From DAISLF01 sp964517345 (GTDB lineage Bacteria; Patescibacteriota; Gracilibacteria; Peribacterales; Peribacteraceae), in NCBI GenBank assembly GCA_964517345.1, contig CAZFBZ010000008.1:1-35278 (forward strand): DNA of 35,278 nucleotides, read 5' to 3'. The translations under genes and the position numbers were made by a program. Below are positions 1 through 6,769 of the stretch, in pieces. Position 1 is the first letter of the stretch; each line of letters begins with the position of its first letter. The notes below the pieces were generated by a model. The model did no database searches and was not told the DNA's origin. It saw nothing but the letters and a program-made list of their open reading frames with translations.

Positions 1-16
1 GGTGGCGTATCAGCGC

Positions 17-45
17 TTTTTCCTCACAGTGCGCTCTGGTACAGT
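17..45 (+). promoter_or_regulatory. Promoter of the DoxX-like gene, leaderless type
   Basis: An extended -10 element (TG-G-TACAGT, hexamer at 40-45) ends exactly 6 bases before the ATG at 52. A weak T-rich -35 lies at 17-22 with a 17-base spacer. The predicted transcript starts at the A of the ATG, giving a leaderless mRNA. There is no Shine-Dalgarno sequence. Confidence 0.55.
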
Positions 46-51
46 CCCCGC

Positions 52-846
52 ATGACCACCAACCGCATCGGACACATCGCTTCCTGGATTTTGACGGGCC
101 TTTTCAGTGCCTTTCTACTGGTCGCCTCGGCGGTCCCCAAACTGTTCCTCGCCACGCCCGGATCCGCTCTGGAGCCCTTCATGCGCGAACTCGGCGCGTG
201 GGACATCCGCTACCCCGTCGGCATTCTGGAAGCCGTCTGCGCGGTACTCCTCCTGATCCCGCAGACCGCCACCGTCGGCTTCATCCTCGCGGTCGGCCTC
301 CTCGGCGGCGCGCTCGCCACCGTCCTCACACACAGCAGCGAAGCGGCCATGCCGCTGTTTCCGGTGATCATGCTCGCCATCCTCACCTTCTGCGCCTACT
401 TCCGCAGCCCGGAACTCCTCCTCCGCGTGCGCGGCAAACTGAAGAGCTCCATGACGTCCATCTGGGCGAAACTCGCGGGCTGGGTGCCGGTGGTGCTGAT
501 CGTCTTCATGAACGTCATGTCCGGTGTCATGAAATTCGTCATCGCGACCGGCTCGCCGGAGCAGGCCATGCTGGAGAAGGGCGGCTTCTGGGCGATCCGG
601 TACGAGCTCGGCTTCCTGCAGCTTGTCATCAGCGCCCTGCTCGTCTACCCCCGCACGTCCACCATCGGCTTCGTCCTGATGGTCGGCTACATGGGCGGCG
701 CCTGGGCGGACAACCTCACCCACGGTCTCTACACCGAAGCGACGATGTTCTATGTCGTCTTCGCGCTCCTGATGCTCACCGCCTGGTTCCGCAACCCGGA
801 GCTCACGTGGCGCCTGCGCGGCAAGCCGATGCCGCAGATGAGCTGA
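52..846 (+). CDS. Tandem-duplicated DoxX-like integral membrane protein
   Basis: A 264-residue membrane protein made of two homologous halves, about residues 11-129 and 142-258. Each half has four predicted hydrophobic segments. The halves share landmarks in the same order: an IRY motif after the first helix (residues 52-54 and 182-184), a 'TxGFxLxVGxxGGA' stretch (73-87 and 203-217), an 'LTH' (92-94 and 222-224), and a closing 'FR(S/N)PEL...R(L/V)RGK'. This layout matches the DoxX/DoxX-like family of four-helix membrane proteins, here duplicated and fused. The family's substrates are diverse and poorly known, so no specific reaction is assigned. The start is set by the -10 element six bases upstream. 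It stands alone before a gene with its own promoter. Confidence 0.75.
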   Translation: MTTNRIGHIASWILTGLFSAFLLVASAVPKLFLATPGSALEPFMRELGAWDIRYPVGILEAVCAVLLLIPQTATVGFILAVGLLGGALATVLTHSSEAAMPLFPVIMLAILTFCAYFRSPELLLRVRGKLKSSMTSIWAKLAGWVPVVLIVFMNVMSGVMKFVIATGSPEQAMLEKGGFWAIRYELGFLQLVISALLVYPRTSTIGFVLMVGYMGGAWADNLTHGLYTEATMFYVVFALLMLTAWFRNPELTWRLRGKPMPQMS

Positions 847-860
847 GCGCGGAGATTTTT

Positions 861-888
861 TTGACACGCCGCGGGAAAAGGCGATCAT
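861..888 (+). promoter_or_regulatory. Promoter TTGACA-N16-GATCAT for the gene at 887/896
   Basis: A perfect -35 TTGACA (861-866) is followed after 16 bases by a -10-like GATCAT (883-888). This -10 overlaps the first possible ATG (887) and ends 7 bases before the second in-frame ATG (896). The spacing favours leaderless initiation at 896, as in neighbouring genes. Confidence 0.5.
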
Positions 889-1498
889 GGCAGACATGCC
901 TATCCTTGAACCGGGGTCTCTTGATCTCGATACAATCAACCTGCGCGTCGGCGGGATTAAAACCAGCGAGCGCCCCGTGCTGGAGAGAGGAAACAAGTTC
1001 GTCGTGGTGGAGCACTTCGTCGGCCCGGACGGCGAGCCGATCGACGAGACGCGGTTCGATACCGCGCGCATGTGCTACTCGCTTTTTGTCGCTCCGGAGC
1101 TCAATGATCGCTGGGGGCGGCACCGCTACGTACTCGGCCATCATCGGAGTGAGATCAAGGGCAACACGGGGAGGACTGTCGGTGGCGGCCTGCTGAAGGT
1201 GGACAGCCGCCATCGTGGCAAGCTGGACGATTACTCTGTCGATTTCAGGGCTGAGCCGCAGGAGGTGCGTCAGAAGCTGGCTGACCTTCTCGGCCCCCAG
1301 CTGAAGGTTCATCTGGGTGAGGAGGCAGTCACGATGGCCCCCCCATACGGCAGCCTGCGGGACCTGAACAACTACTGGCTGCGCTTTCGTCAGATCTTGG
1401 AACAAGTGCAGGAGCTCTACCCACCACAGGTGATCGATGAACTGCTGGGCACATACCGGAAAGAGGAGGAGTACTACGAACGGCAGCTGCCTTCGTGA
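887..1498 (+). CDS. Conserved-looking hypothetical protein
   Basis: I do not recognise this protein of about 200 residues. It is soluble, with no signal peptide or membrane segment. It begins with an acidic, strand-like N-terminal part and has a central stretch rich in R, H and G (about residues 75-110). It ends in a charged, probably helical region with many E, R and Y residues. The coordinates use the first ATG at 887. The promoter position instead favours the ATG at 896, which would remove three residues. The stop codon overlaps a GTG that could extend the next gene upstream, but that gene has its own -10 and ATG further down. Confidence 0.6.
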   Translation: MADMPILEPGSLDLDTINLRVGGIKTSERPVLERGNKFVVVEHFVGPDGEPIDETRFDTARMCYSLFVAPELNDRWGRHRYVLGHHRSEIKGNTGRTVGGGLLKVDSRHRGKLDDYSVDFRAEPQEVRQKLADLLGPQLKVHLGEEAVTMAPPYGSLRDLNNYWLRFRQILEQVQELYPPQVIDELLGTYRKEEEYYERQLPS

Positions 1499-1503
1499 GG
1501 CGC

Positions 1504-1509
1504 TACACT
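1504..1509 (+). promoter_or_regulatory. -10 element TACACT, leaderless start of the next gene
   Basis: TACACT lies exactly six bases before ATG 1516. The same TACACT-N6/7-ATG arrangement occurs at 3949, 16154 (minus strand) and 32685. It argues for the ATG at 1516 over an in-frame GTG at 1495. No convincing -35 is visible. Confidence 0.55.
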
Positions 1510-1515
1510 GGCCGC

Positions 1516-2139
1516 ATGCAGCAGGGATTCAGTCCGGCCGAGCTCAAAACCCTCCGGTCCATCAACACGCCGCGCAAGATCCAGGATTTTCTCGATACCA
1601 TCCCGATGAACTTCGAGGAGGCCGGCGAAACCTGCCTCTCGCCCCGCAGCGTGCTGCGTCAGCGCCGCGCGCACTGCATGGAAGGCGCGATGCTCGCCGC
1701 GACCGCGTTGCGCCTCGCGGGATACCCGCCGCTCGTGATGGACCTGAAGGCGACCGATGATGACTTCGATCATGTGGTCGCGGTGTTTGAAGAAGACGGT
1801 TGCTGGGGCGCGATCAGCAAGACCAACCACGGCGTTCTACGCTACCGCGAGCCTATCTATCGCACGCTGCGCGAGCTTGCGATGTCGTACTTCCACGAGT
1901 ATTTCACCAATGATGGCCGCAAGACGCTGCGCTCGTACTCCGGCGCGCTGAACCTCTCGCGCTTTGATGCCAGTCACTGGATGACCTCCGAGGATGACCT
2001 GTGGGACATCCCCGAGTATCTGGATACCATCCGGCACTATCCCATCCTCAGCCGTCCGCAGATCGCGCGACTGCGCAAAGCTGATCTGATTGAACGCGAG
2101 ATCGGGAAGGTGACGGAGTGGAAGGAGCCGAAGAAATAG
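1516..2139 (+). CDS. Transglutaminase-like superfamily protein
   Basis: A 207-residue soluble protein. Residues about 45-100 resemble the core of the transglutaminase-like fold. A cysteine (C54, in 'RAHCMEGA') opens a helix that continues into 'LRLAGYPP', followed by a strand with 'DHVVAVF' giving the histidine (H86), then a 'W-G-AISKTNH' strand where the third catalytic residue would fall. In this superfamily the Cys-His-Asp set can act as peptidase, amidase or transferase, and some members are inactive. The expected acidic third residue is not obvious here (N104 is near), so activity is uncertain. The C-terminal 100 residues are unassigned. The start was chosen from the -10 spacing. It is a single cytoplasmic gene with no partner visible. 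Confidence 0.6.
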   Translation: MQQGFSPAELKTLRSINTPRKIQDFLDTIPMNFEEAGETCLSPRSVLRQRRAHCMEGAMLAATALRLAGYPPLVMDLKATDDDFDHVVAVFEEDGCWGAISKTNHGVLRYREPIYRTLRELAMSYFHEYFTNDGRKTLRSYSGALNLSRFDASHWMTSEDDLWDIPEYLDTIRHYPILSRPQIARLRKADLIEREIGKVTEWKEPKK

Positions 2140-2171
2140 CATAGCTATATTTTGGCGCACTTGTTGCCATG

Positions 2172-2212
2172 GTTCGACTACGCTCAGCGTGACATAGGAC
2201 GGCCTCAGGGCC
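2172..2212. repeat. Short palindromic REP-like intergenic element
   Basis: This 98-base intergenic stretch (2140-2237) holds two small palindromes. ACGCT-C-AGCGT sits at 2180-2190 inside a longer 'GTTCGACTACGCTCAGCGTGAC' type sequence, and GGCC-TCAG-GGCC sits at 2201-2212. The first resembles dispersed palindromic repeats seen in many bacterial genomes. There is no U-tract, so an intrinsic terminator is unlikely. Copy number cannot be judged from this window. Confidence 0.35.
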
Positions 2213-2222
2213 ACATAGTTAG

Positions 2223-2231
2223 TGCTATAGT
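2223..2231 (+). promoter_or_regulatory. Extended -10 promoter of the methyltransferase gene
   Basis: TG-C-TATAGT: the extended -10 TG is at 2223-2224 and the hexamer at 2226-2231. It ends exactly six bases before ATG 2238, so a leaderless transcript is predicted. Confidence 0.6.
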
Positions 2232-2237
2232 TGTTTT

Positions 2238-2873
2238 ATGGACCTCACGAACGTCGACAAAAAGCTCCTATCCGAGCAATTGCGTAACCCTACGGGCGAG
2301 ATGGGCGCGGAGGTCGCCCGGATGATGGAAAAGAGGACCGAGGAACTCAATATGTTCGCCATCGGCCTCCTGGATATCCAGCCGACGGATCATGTGCTGG
2401 AGATCGGCTTCGGACCAGGCGTGGCGATCGGCGAGGTGGCCCGGCTCACGCGTCACGGCTTCGCAGCCGGCATCGATCATTCCGAGCTGATGCTGAAAGC
2501 CGCGGAGTCACGCAATCATCGCGACGTGATCGAAGAGCGCATGGAACTGACACTCGGAACCGCCGATGAACTGCCCTACCGGGACGCGAGTTTTGACAAA
2601 GTATTCGCAGCGAACGTGTTTCACTTCTGGTCTGATCCATCCAAAGAACTTGCCGAGTGTCTGCGCGTGCTCAAGTCCGGCGGCGTGCTGCTGTTTGTCC
2701 AGTGGCATCCCGCATCCATGCTGTACGGCGTGGCCGGAACGGGTGTCTTTACCATGCGGGAGCCGGAAGACATCGCGCGCATCCTGCGCGACGCGGGACT
2801 GGATGACGTCGCCATTCGCGACCAGACATTCGAGGGCGGCAGGGGATTCGCGGTATGGGGGACGAAGACGTGA
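2238..2873 (+). CDS. Class I SAM-dependent methyltransferase
   Basis: A 211-residue protein with the Rossmann methyltransferase motifs in order. Motif I, 'VLEIGFGPG' (about residues 53-61), binds S-adenosylmethionine. An acidic motif II follows in 'AAGIDHSELML'. The 'GTADELPYRDASFDKVFAANVFHFW' region gives motifs III-IV, and 'LKSGGVLLFVQW' gives motif V. This is the Methyltransf_11/ubiE-like pattern used for small-molecule methylation. The acceptor cannot be read from the sequence. The N-terminal 40 residues are helical and charged. The gene ends three bases before the end of a convergent lipoprotein gene. Its own extended -10 supports the start. Confidence 0.8.
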   Translation: MDLTNVDKKLLSEQLRNPTGEMGAEVARMMEKRTEELNMFAIGLLDIQPTDHVLEIGFGPGVAIGEVARLTRHGFAAGIDHSELMLKAAESRNHRDVIEERMELTLGTADELPYRDASFDKVFAANVFHFWSDPSKELAECLRVLKSGGVLLFVQWHPASMLYGVAGTGVFTMREPEDIARILRDAGLDDVAIRDQTFEGGRGFAVWGTKT

Positions 2874-2876
2874 GCC

Positions 2877-3485
2877 TTATTGCTTCACGATTGCCACGCA
2901 CTCGTTTTTTACGCAGGAGCAGCGCGCTTCATCGCTGACTGGGAACTGCTTGCAGTCGCAATCCGCGTCCACGATGCACTGCACAGGCTGGCTTCCGTTG
3001 GCCTCCGGATTCGGATCATGCTCCCACATGGGGCACACGACCGCGCAGGCGCCTTCGATGCAGAGTGACGTAAACGGACAACTGGAGCGGACGAGATAGT
3101 CCATCGGGGTCACGCATTCGGCGTCGCTGGTGCAGACCGCGCCCACGTTGCCTTTAGCCTCTTCCTCTGACGGCGGTGGCAGAGGTTCCTGGATCGCCTC
3201 GCATCTGTTCTCGATGCACTGCACGCCACTGATCGCCAGACACGAGTACACGCACTGGGAATTGAAGCTGTCGACGAGCTGCCTGATCCTGCCTGCCTCG
3301 TCTTTATGGACAAGGATGTTGCAGCCGAAGGGACATGTCGCCCCGACATCGACGCAGTCAGCAGTCGTTTCGCAGCGGTTGGCAGCGGCGATTTCAGCTT
3401 TGATCCGGGCTTCGTCCGAAGCCGGCGCGGACGCGCAGCCCGCGAGAAGAAGGAGTCCGAGGAGGAGAGGAGAGTGGTGGCGCAT
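2877..3485 (-). CDS. Cysteine-rich lipoprotein with three repeated Cys modules
   Basis: A 202-residue exported lipoprotein. A short signal peptide ends in the lipobox LLAGC (lipidated Cys at residue 17). The mature part holds 20 further cysteines in three similar modules. Each opens with a 'C-x(3-4)-[AE]-[DE]-C' motif (CETTADC, CTSDAEC, CIVDADC) and closes with 'C-[IV]-x-[NG]-x-C' (CIENRC, CIEGAC, CVKNEC). This pattern is typical of disulfide-stabilised extracytoplasmic domains of unknown function. An acidic linker with consecutive prolines separates modules 1 and 2. The start is supported by a -10 element eight bases upstream. It converges on the methyltransferase gene. Confidence 0.75.
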   Translation of the reverse strand: MRHHSPLLLGLLLLAGCASAPASDEARIKAEIAAANRCETTADCVDVGATCPFGCNILVHKDEAGRIRQLVDSFNSQCVYSCLAISGVQCIENRCEAIQEPLPPPSEEEAKGNVGAVCTSDAECVTPMDYLVRSSCPFTSLCIEGACAVVCPMWEHDPNPEANGSQPVQCIVDADCDCKQFPVSDEARCSCVKNECVAIVKQ

Positions 3486-3493
3486 AGGCAGAG

Positions 3494-3521
3494 ATAATAC
3501 GTACCGGACGGGGTTTGGTAA
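3494..3521 (-). promoter_or_regulatory. Promoter of the Cys-rich lipoprotein gene
   Basis: On the minus strand, TTACCA (3521-3516) is followed after 16 bases by TATTAT (3499-3494), which ends eight bases before the ATG at 3485. The 5' leader would be only one or two bases. Confidence 0.55.
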
Positions 3522-3604
3522 CAGAAATTTCTTCAGAGCCGGGAGCGTGCCTCGTTATGGCCGAGCTTCGCGACGGCCTATTCAGTATGGCACGCATATC
3601 CGTT

Positions 3605-3673
3605 TGTCATCCCGGGGAAAAACCTGCAAAGCAGGTTTCGTAACGAGTGACGCACAGTGTCATCCTGTGAGCG
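3605..3673. repeat. Intergenic repeat-like segment with hairpin
   Basis: The region 3500-3790 carries no gene that I can support. It contains the word TGTCATCC twice (3605-3612 and 3658-3665) and a perfect hairpin AAACCTGC-AAA-GCAGGTTT between them. A further short inverted GCGCG pair follows near 3671-3687. This looks like a decayed REP/BIME-type palindromic element. The hairpin has a short T-run on the minus strand but no gene on that strand reads into it. Confidence 0.3.
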
Positions 3674-3796
3674 CGATTGATGCGCGACGTCGTTTGCGGC
3701 AGCCGCTCGCTGCTATGGCTTGTGGATATGCCAGTTCGTTGCCCCTATGAGCCATGGATGATCAAATATGGCTCTATAGAAGGAAAAAGTCATATG

Positions 3797-3824
3797 TTGA
3801 CATATTACATTTATAAAGTATTAT
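3797..3824 (+). promoter_or_regulatory. Strong consensus promoter TTGACA-N16-TATTAT of the small RNA
   Basis: The -35 TTGACA is at 3797-3802 and the -10 TATTAT at 3819-3824, within an AT-rich block unlike its surroundings. With the usual 6-7 base distance the transcript starts at 3831, the first base of the outer helix of the RNA described next. No coding gene follows before the terminator at 3906-3942. Confidence 0.7.
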
Positions 3825-3830
3825 TTCCTT

Positions 3831-3942
3831 TGAAAGAGCGTCCGAAAGGCAGTTCAAACCATGGGGCTACGTCGTCCCAAACTGCCAATTGGCACTCTTT
3901 CACCCCTGGTGACCCTCCTCGTGAGGGCTCACCAGCTTTTTT
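3831..3942 (+). ncRNA. Candidate structured small RNA of about 112 nt, unknown family
   Basis: The RNA lies between a consensus promoter and an intrinsic terminator and folds into nested perfect helices. P1 is TGAAAGAG (3831-3838) with CTCTTTCA (3895-3902). P2 is GGCAGTT (3848-3854) with AACTGCC (3880-3886). P3 is TGGG (3862-3865) with CCCA (3876-3879). Internal loops of 9 and 8 nt separate P1 and P2. It lacks the conserved GGAA/AGCAG apical region of SRP RNA, any tRNA-like part (tmRNA), and the size of 6S RNA or RNase P RNA. An alternative is a riboswitch or attenuator for the lipoprotein gene at 3962. Against that, the lipoprotein gene has its own -10 just after the terminator. Confidence 0.6.
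3906..3942 (+). terminator. Intrinsic terminator of the small RNA
   Basis: CTGGTGA (3906-3912) plus CCCTC (3913-3917) pair with GAGGG (3923-3927) plus TCACCAG (3929-3935), with one bulged C and a five-base loop. Six T residues follow (3937-3942). Confidence 0.8.
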
Positions 3943-3948
3943 GTGGTG

Positions 3949-3954
3949 TACACT
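3949..3954 (+). promoter_or_regulatory. -10 element TACACT of the lipoprotein gene
   Basis: TACACT ends seven bases before ATG 3962 and sits directly downstream of the small-RNA terminator. The predicted transcript is leaderless or nearly so. Confidence 0.55.
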
Positions 3955-3961
3955 GGCGGGC

Positions 3962-4465
3962 ATGTTCCATACCTCTCCCCGGTCCGTCTCCGTTCTCTTT
4001 CTGTCCGCTGCCCTCTTTGTGGCCGGCTGCGGCTCCTCGTATACGCCTCCGTCCGAAACGTCCGGCACGTCCAACCGCATCAGCGTGACTCTTGCCGAGC
4101 TCCTCGAGCGTCAGAGGACCGAGATGTGCACCTTTGAGTGGGATGAATCGGGTGAGCCGGTGAGAGGTGTGGTCTATCTTGACGGCTACCGTGACAATCT
4201 TCGCGTCGACGTCACGCGTTCCGGATCGAAGAACAGCGACGCGACGCTGATCCGCCGCGACGGCGTGAGTTACATCTGGGACGTCAGGGAGCAGGAAGGC
4301 CGCATTGTGCGGGGAGATGTCTTCGTGTCGTTCCTCATGCCGGAAGAAGGACAGGGAGAAGCAGTCGATACCAGGCAGCACGAATTCAACTGCGTTTCCT
4401 GGCTGCCGCGTCACGCGTCGTTCCAGCTGCCCGTCGGACGCATATTCATCAGCATGCAGAACTGA
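3962..4465 (+). CDS. Small lipoprotein
   Basis: A 167-residue protein with a signal peptide and lipobox LFVAGC near residue 21, then a Ser/Thr/Pro-rich linker. The mature domain of about 120 residues has alternating strands and two cysteines ('MCTFEW' and 'EFNCVSW') that could form a disulfide. Its middle reads like a small beta-rich domain ('VRGVVYLDGYRDNLRVDV', 'DGVSYIWDV'). I recognise no family. The reading frame is open upstream of 3962, but the signal peptide and the -10 element seven bases before this ATG fix the start. It begins a run of four same-strand envelope genes (3962-5907). Confidence 0.7.
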   Translation: MFHTSPRSVSVLFLSAALFVAGCGSSYTPPSETSGTSNRISVTLAELLERQRTEMCTFEWDESGEPVRGVVYLDGYRDNLRVDVTRSGSKNSDATLIRRDGVSYIWDVREQEGRIVRGDVFVSFLMPEEGQGEAVDTRQHEFNCVSWLPRHASFQLPVGRIFISMQN

Positions 4466-4489
4466 GCGCCGCTTCCTTCCGTTCCGTTC

Positions 4490-5452
4490 ATGCGCGTCGT
4501 CCCGTCCCGTTTCCTTCCGGTGTCACTCCTCTGTATGGCGCTGCTTGTCAGCGGATGCAGCGTGGGGGGCGGACAGACTGTTGCCATGCGGGATTGCCGC
4601 TCTTTCGGACAGATGATGGATGACGTGACGGCTGCGTACAGCAGAACAGCGTCGTCGGCAGCCGATGCGTGGCGTTTCGCCCATGAGCGCGCGCAGAACA
4701 CGCTGAAGTCGTGTCTTGCGGCCATCCGGCCTGATGCCGCCTGCGCGGAATCCTGGAACGCGGTCCTCTCCACCTACGAGTCCGCGATGGGCGATATCGC
4801 CAACGATGTCTCCTACGTCCGCTACGCCGCCGCGCACAAGAACTGGAACGATTGCCGCGCCGCCGGCGAGAGCCCGCGGGACGCACATGTTCCCGGCGCG
4901 ATTGCCGCATGCGGGGATGCTTTCCTTTCTGCCATCGAGGCGGGGGACACCGCCTATGACGAAGCCAGTGCCGTTGCGGAGGCCGATCGGGCGTCTTCTC
5001 TGCGCGATCTGGAAGCTGTGCGTGTGCGCTGCGAGACGGCCATGTCCTCCGGAACGGTGCTATCGTCTTCGTCCAGTGCGCTGCCCGACGGAGGACCATG
5101 CGCGATTCCCGACGTGGAGGGGGATTTTGGTCCAGCGGACATCGCGCTCACTATCCTCAATGCCGTCGCCGAGAAGATCACGCGGACCCCGGAGACCGCG
5201 GGTGACCGCCTGTTTGCCGCGATCATCGTCGGCAGGATCCGGACGCGCGTCGCACAGATGACCATCCAGGCTGCAGATGCTGCCGACGCTCCCGTGCTCG
5301 TGCGGCTCCTCGAGCGCAAAGTGAAGAAATACGAGGATGCCCTGCACGCCTGGAGCAAAATCGCGGAGGGCCGCCCGCCCGCCGACCTCGCCTCGCGCAT
5401 CCGCGTTATTACGTCCGGCGCATCCGTGTTCTGCACGGCTCCCGGCTCCTGA
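4490..5452 (+). CDS. Lipoprotein, mostly helical, unknown function
   Basis: A 320-residue protein with a signal peptide and lipobox LLVSGC near residue 22. The mature part is Ala-rich and probably helical, with cysteines scattered at roughly even spacing in the first half (for example 'RDCRSF', 'KSCLA', 'DAACAESW', 'NDCRAA', 'AACGDA'). A short serine-run linker with a proline-glycine turn (about residues 190-205) separates this from a C-terminal helical half. No family is recognised. It starts 24 bases after the preceding lipoprotein gene. A pyrimidine-rich leader (CTTCCTTCCGTTCCGTTC) replaces any ribosome-binding site. Confidence 0.7.
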   Translation: MRVVPSRFLPVSLLCMALLVSGCSVGGGQTVAMRDCRSFGQMMDDVTAAYSRTASSAADAWRFAHERAQNTLKSCLAAIRPDAACAESWNAVLSTYESAMGDIANDVSYVRYAAAHKNWNDCRAAGESPRDAHVPGAIAACGDAFLSAIEAGDTAYDEASAVAEADRASSLRDLEAVRVRCETAMSSGTVLSSSSSALPDGGPCAIPDVEGDFGPADIALTILNAVAEKITRTPETAGDRLFAAIIVGRIRTRVAQMTIQAADAADAPVLVRLLERKVKKYEDALHAWSKIAEGRPPADLASRIRVITSGASVFCTAPGS

Positions 5453-5471
5453 TTCCTTCCCCCTTCTTTCC

Positions 5472-5618
5472 ATGTTCCGCAAAGCGTATCTGTTCCTCAT
5501 CGCGCCCGTCGTCGATGGCGCCATCGGCTGGGCGCTCACCGGCGAGGCCCTGCTTGGCATGGTTGTGGTGCTCGCGGTCGGGCTCGGGAACTACGTCTTC
5601 TGGAGGCGTCACGCATAG
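5472..5618 (+). CDS. Small two-helix membrane protein, 48 aa
   Basis: A 48-residue peptide with two hydrophobic segments (about residues 6-22 and 27-42), a charged start (MFRKAY) and a basic end (WRRHA). It lies 19 bases after the lipoprotein gene and 13 bases before the next membrane-anchored gene, so it is probably co-transcribed. The leader before the ATG is pyrimidine-rich. It resembles no family I can name. The size and the surrounding envelope genes suggest a small membrane accessory protein. Confidence 0.5.
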   Translation: MFRKAYLFLIAPVVDGAIGWALTGEALLGMVVVLAVGLGNYVFWRRHA

Positions 5619-5631
5619 CCAGTTGTCCGCT

Positions 5632-5907
5632 ATGAAACACCTCGCCCTCTTCCTCAATCGTCTCCGCGCCGAGCCGCTGTACGTCTGCTGCCTGGCACTG
5701 ATGCTCTGCATGGCGCTCTATTTTGTCGCGCAGGATCTGCTCCTGTCCGCATCGGTGCGCCGCCATCAGTCGACGTATGGCGTGCTGCCTCTGCCGCCCC
5801 AGCCCGACAACGAGAATCCTATCGTCACATCCACGCAGGAGGGCATGCGCCGCTCGCCCGCCATGGAGCGGCGTGTGCAGCGCAGGCGCGCTGCCCGGGG
5901 ACTGTGA
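5632..5907 (+). CDS. Single-pass membrane protein, 91 aa
   Basis: A 91-residue protein with one long hydrophobic segment (about residues 16-38), preceded by a basic N-terminus. A Pro-rich linker ('LPLPPQPDNENP') and a strongly basic C-terminus (many Arg) follow. The positive charges at both ends leave topology uncertain. It is the last of four same-strand envelope genes and ends four bases before a convergent small gene. Function unknown. Confidence 0.5.
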   Translation: MKHLALFLNRLRAEPLYVCCLALMLCMALYFVAQDLLLSASVRRHQSTYGVLPLPPQPDNENPIVTSTQEGMRRSPAMERRVQRRRAARGL

Positions 5908-5911
5908 GGTG

Positions 5912-6121
5912 TCACTCCGTGAGTGAGAAGCCGAGGCGTCGCAGCTGTTCGCGGACCCGCTCGATGCGTTCACGATCATCGTCCGGCAGCCACACGCTGA
6001 ACCGGCCGTCTGCGGGATAGACGGCCGATACGATCGCGTCGGCGCGGCGCACGGCATCAGCGGCGTGCCACACACTGTTTTCTTCGGCCGGCAGGTCCGA
6101 ACGGACGGAGTAGAGCGGCAC
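5912..6121 (-). CDS. Small hypothetical protein, 69 aa
   Basis: A 69-residue acidic soluble protein beginning with GTG directly after the TGA of the SLH gene upstream (TGAGTG), so it would be translationally coupled. The first half has strands ('AIVSAVYP', 'GRFSVWLP') and the end is a charged helix ('DDDRERIERVREQLRRLGFSL'). This alpha/beta pattern looks genuine rather than random, but no family is recognised. It could be a ferredoxin-like or ACT-like half domain. Confidence 0.45.
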   Translation of the reverse strand: MPLYSVRSDLPAEENSVWHAADAVRRADAIVSAVYPADGRFSVWLPDDDRERIERVREQLRRLGFSLTE

Positions 6122-6769
6122 TCAGTTCTGCGGGCAGTTCTGGCCCATGGTCAGGCTGGTTTCCGCGCCCCAGATTTTGCAGAAGGCGTCCTTCAGCATC
6201 GGACCGGTGAGCGTCGCATTGGGGTTCGTGCCGAAATCCACGCCGGCTTCCTTGAGTTCGCGGAAGTAGGGCGTGAACCAGGCGCCGCGCAGGTCGGCGT
6301 CCGGCTTGTGCAGTCCTCCGGTGACGGCGAGGATCTTGGCGGCCTCACCGACGGTGATGCGGGCGTTCGGGCGGAAGGTGCCGTCGGCGTAACCGCGGAC
6401 CAGACCGTTCTTCATCGCGGTGCAGAGGAAGGGCGAAAGCGGATCATCCGTGCCGACGTCCGTGAAGAGCAGCTCGAACGTGGCGGGCGGGACGGCGACG
6501 ATCATGCTGAAGCACGTCTCGATGGCGACCTGCTCGTAGAGGCGCGACACGAGCGCGCGGATGAACTCGCCGCGTGTCAGGTTCGGAGCGGTGAAATCAA
6601 ATTCGGAGAGGGCGATCGTCGGCGTTACGGTCGGGTCAGGCTGACTCTCTTCCGTCTTCGTGAAATCCTGTTCCGGGTTCCAGCGGAAATCGACGGGAAG
6701 CTTGGCGAAAGCCTGGAGAGGAAGCGCCAGTGCGGAAATGAGGCCGAGAGTGGCGGTGAGGCGACGCAT
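6122..6769 (-). CDS. SLH-domain surface protein
   Basis: A 215-residue exported protein: the signal peptide at the chosen start ends near 'LPLQAFA'. Two to three S-layer-homology repeats follow. The clearest is 'MKNGLVRGYADGTFRPNARITVGEAAKIL', with a more diverged one before it and a remnant at the C-terminus. SLH repeats usually bind cell-wall polymers and anchor proteins to the surface. A cysteine pair ('TCFSMI' and 'FLCTAM') is placed as in the two other SLH proteins here, suggesting a structural disulfide. The start with the signal peptide (6769) is preferred over upstream in-frame starts. Its leader is pyrimidine-rich. It is a paralogue of the next upstream gene on the same strand. Confidence 0.8.
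   Translation of the reverse strand: MRRLTATLGLISALALPLQAFAKLPVDFRWNPEQDFTKTEESQPDPTVTPTIALSEFDFTAPNLTRGEFIRALVSRLYEQVAIETCFSMIVAVPPATFELLFTDVGTDDPLSPFLCTAMKNGLVRGYADGTFRPNARITVGEAAKILAVTGGLHKPDADLRGAWFTPYFRELKEAGVDFGTNPNATLTGPMLKDAFCKIWGAETSLTMGQNCPQN

Noticed and set aside
115..1071. A 318-codon minus-strand frame opposite the DoxX-like gene
   Set aside because: Charged, repetitive shadow composition opposite a gene with clear internal duplication and promoter.
3831..3942. SRP (4.5S) RNA, 6S RNA or tmRNA as identity of the small RNA
   Set aside because: It lacks the GGAA/AGCAG apical motif of SRP RNA, the long bulged rod of 6S RNA and any tRNA-like ends.
3677..3961. Upstream in-frame extension of the lipoprotein gene at 3962
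   Set aside because: The extension would run through the small-RNA helices and terminator and place the signal peptide internally.
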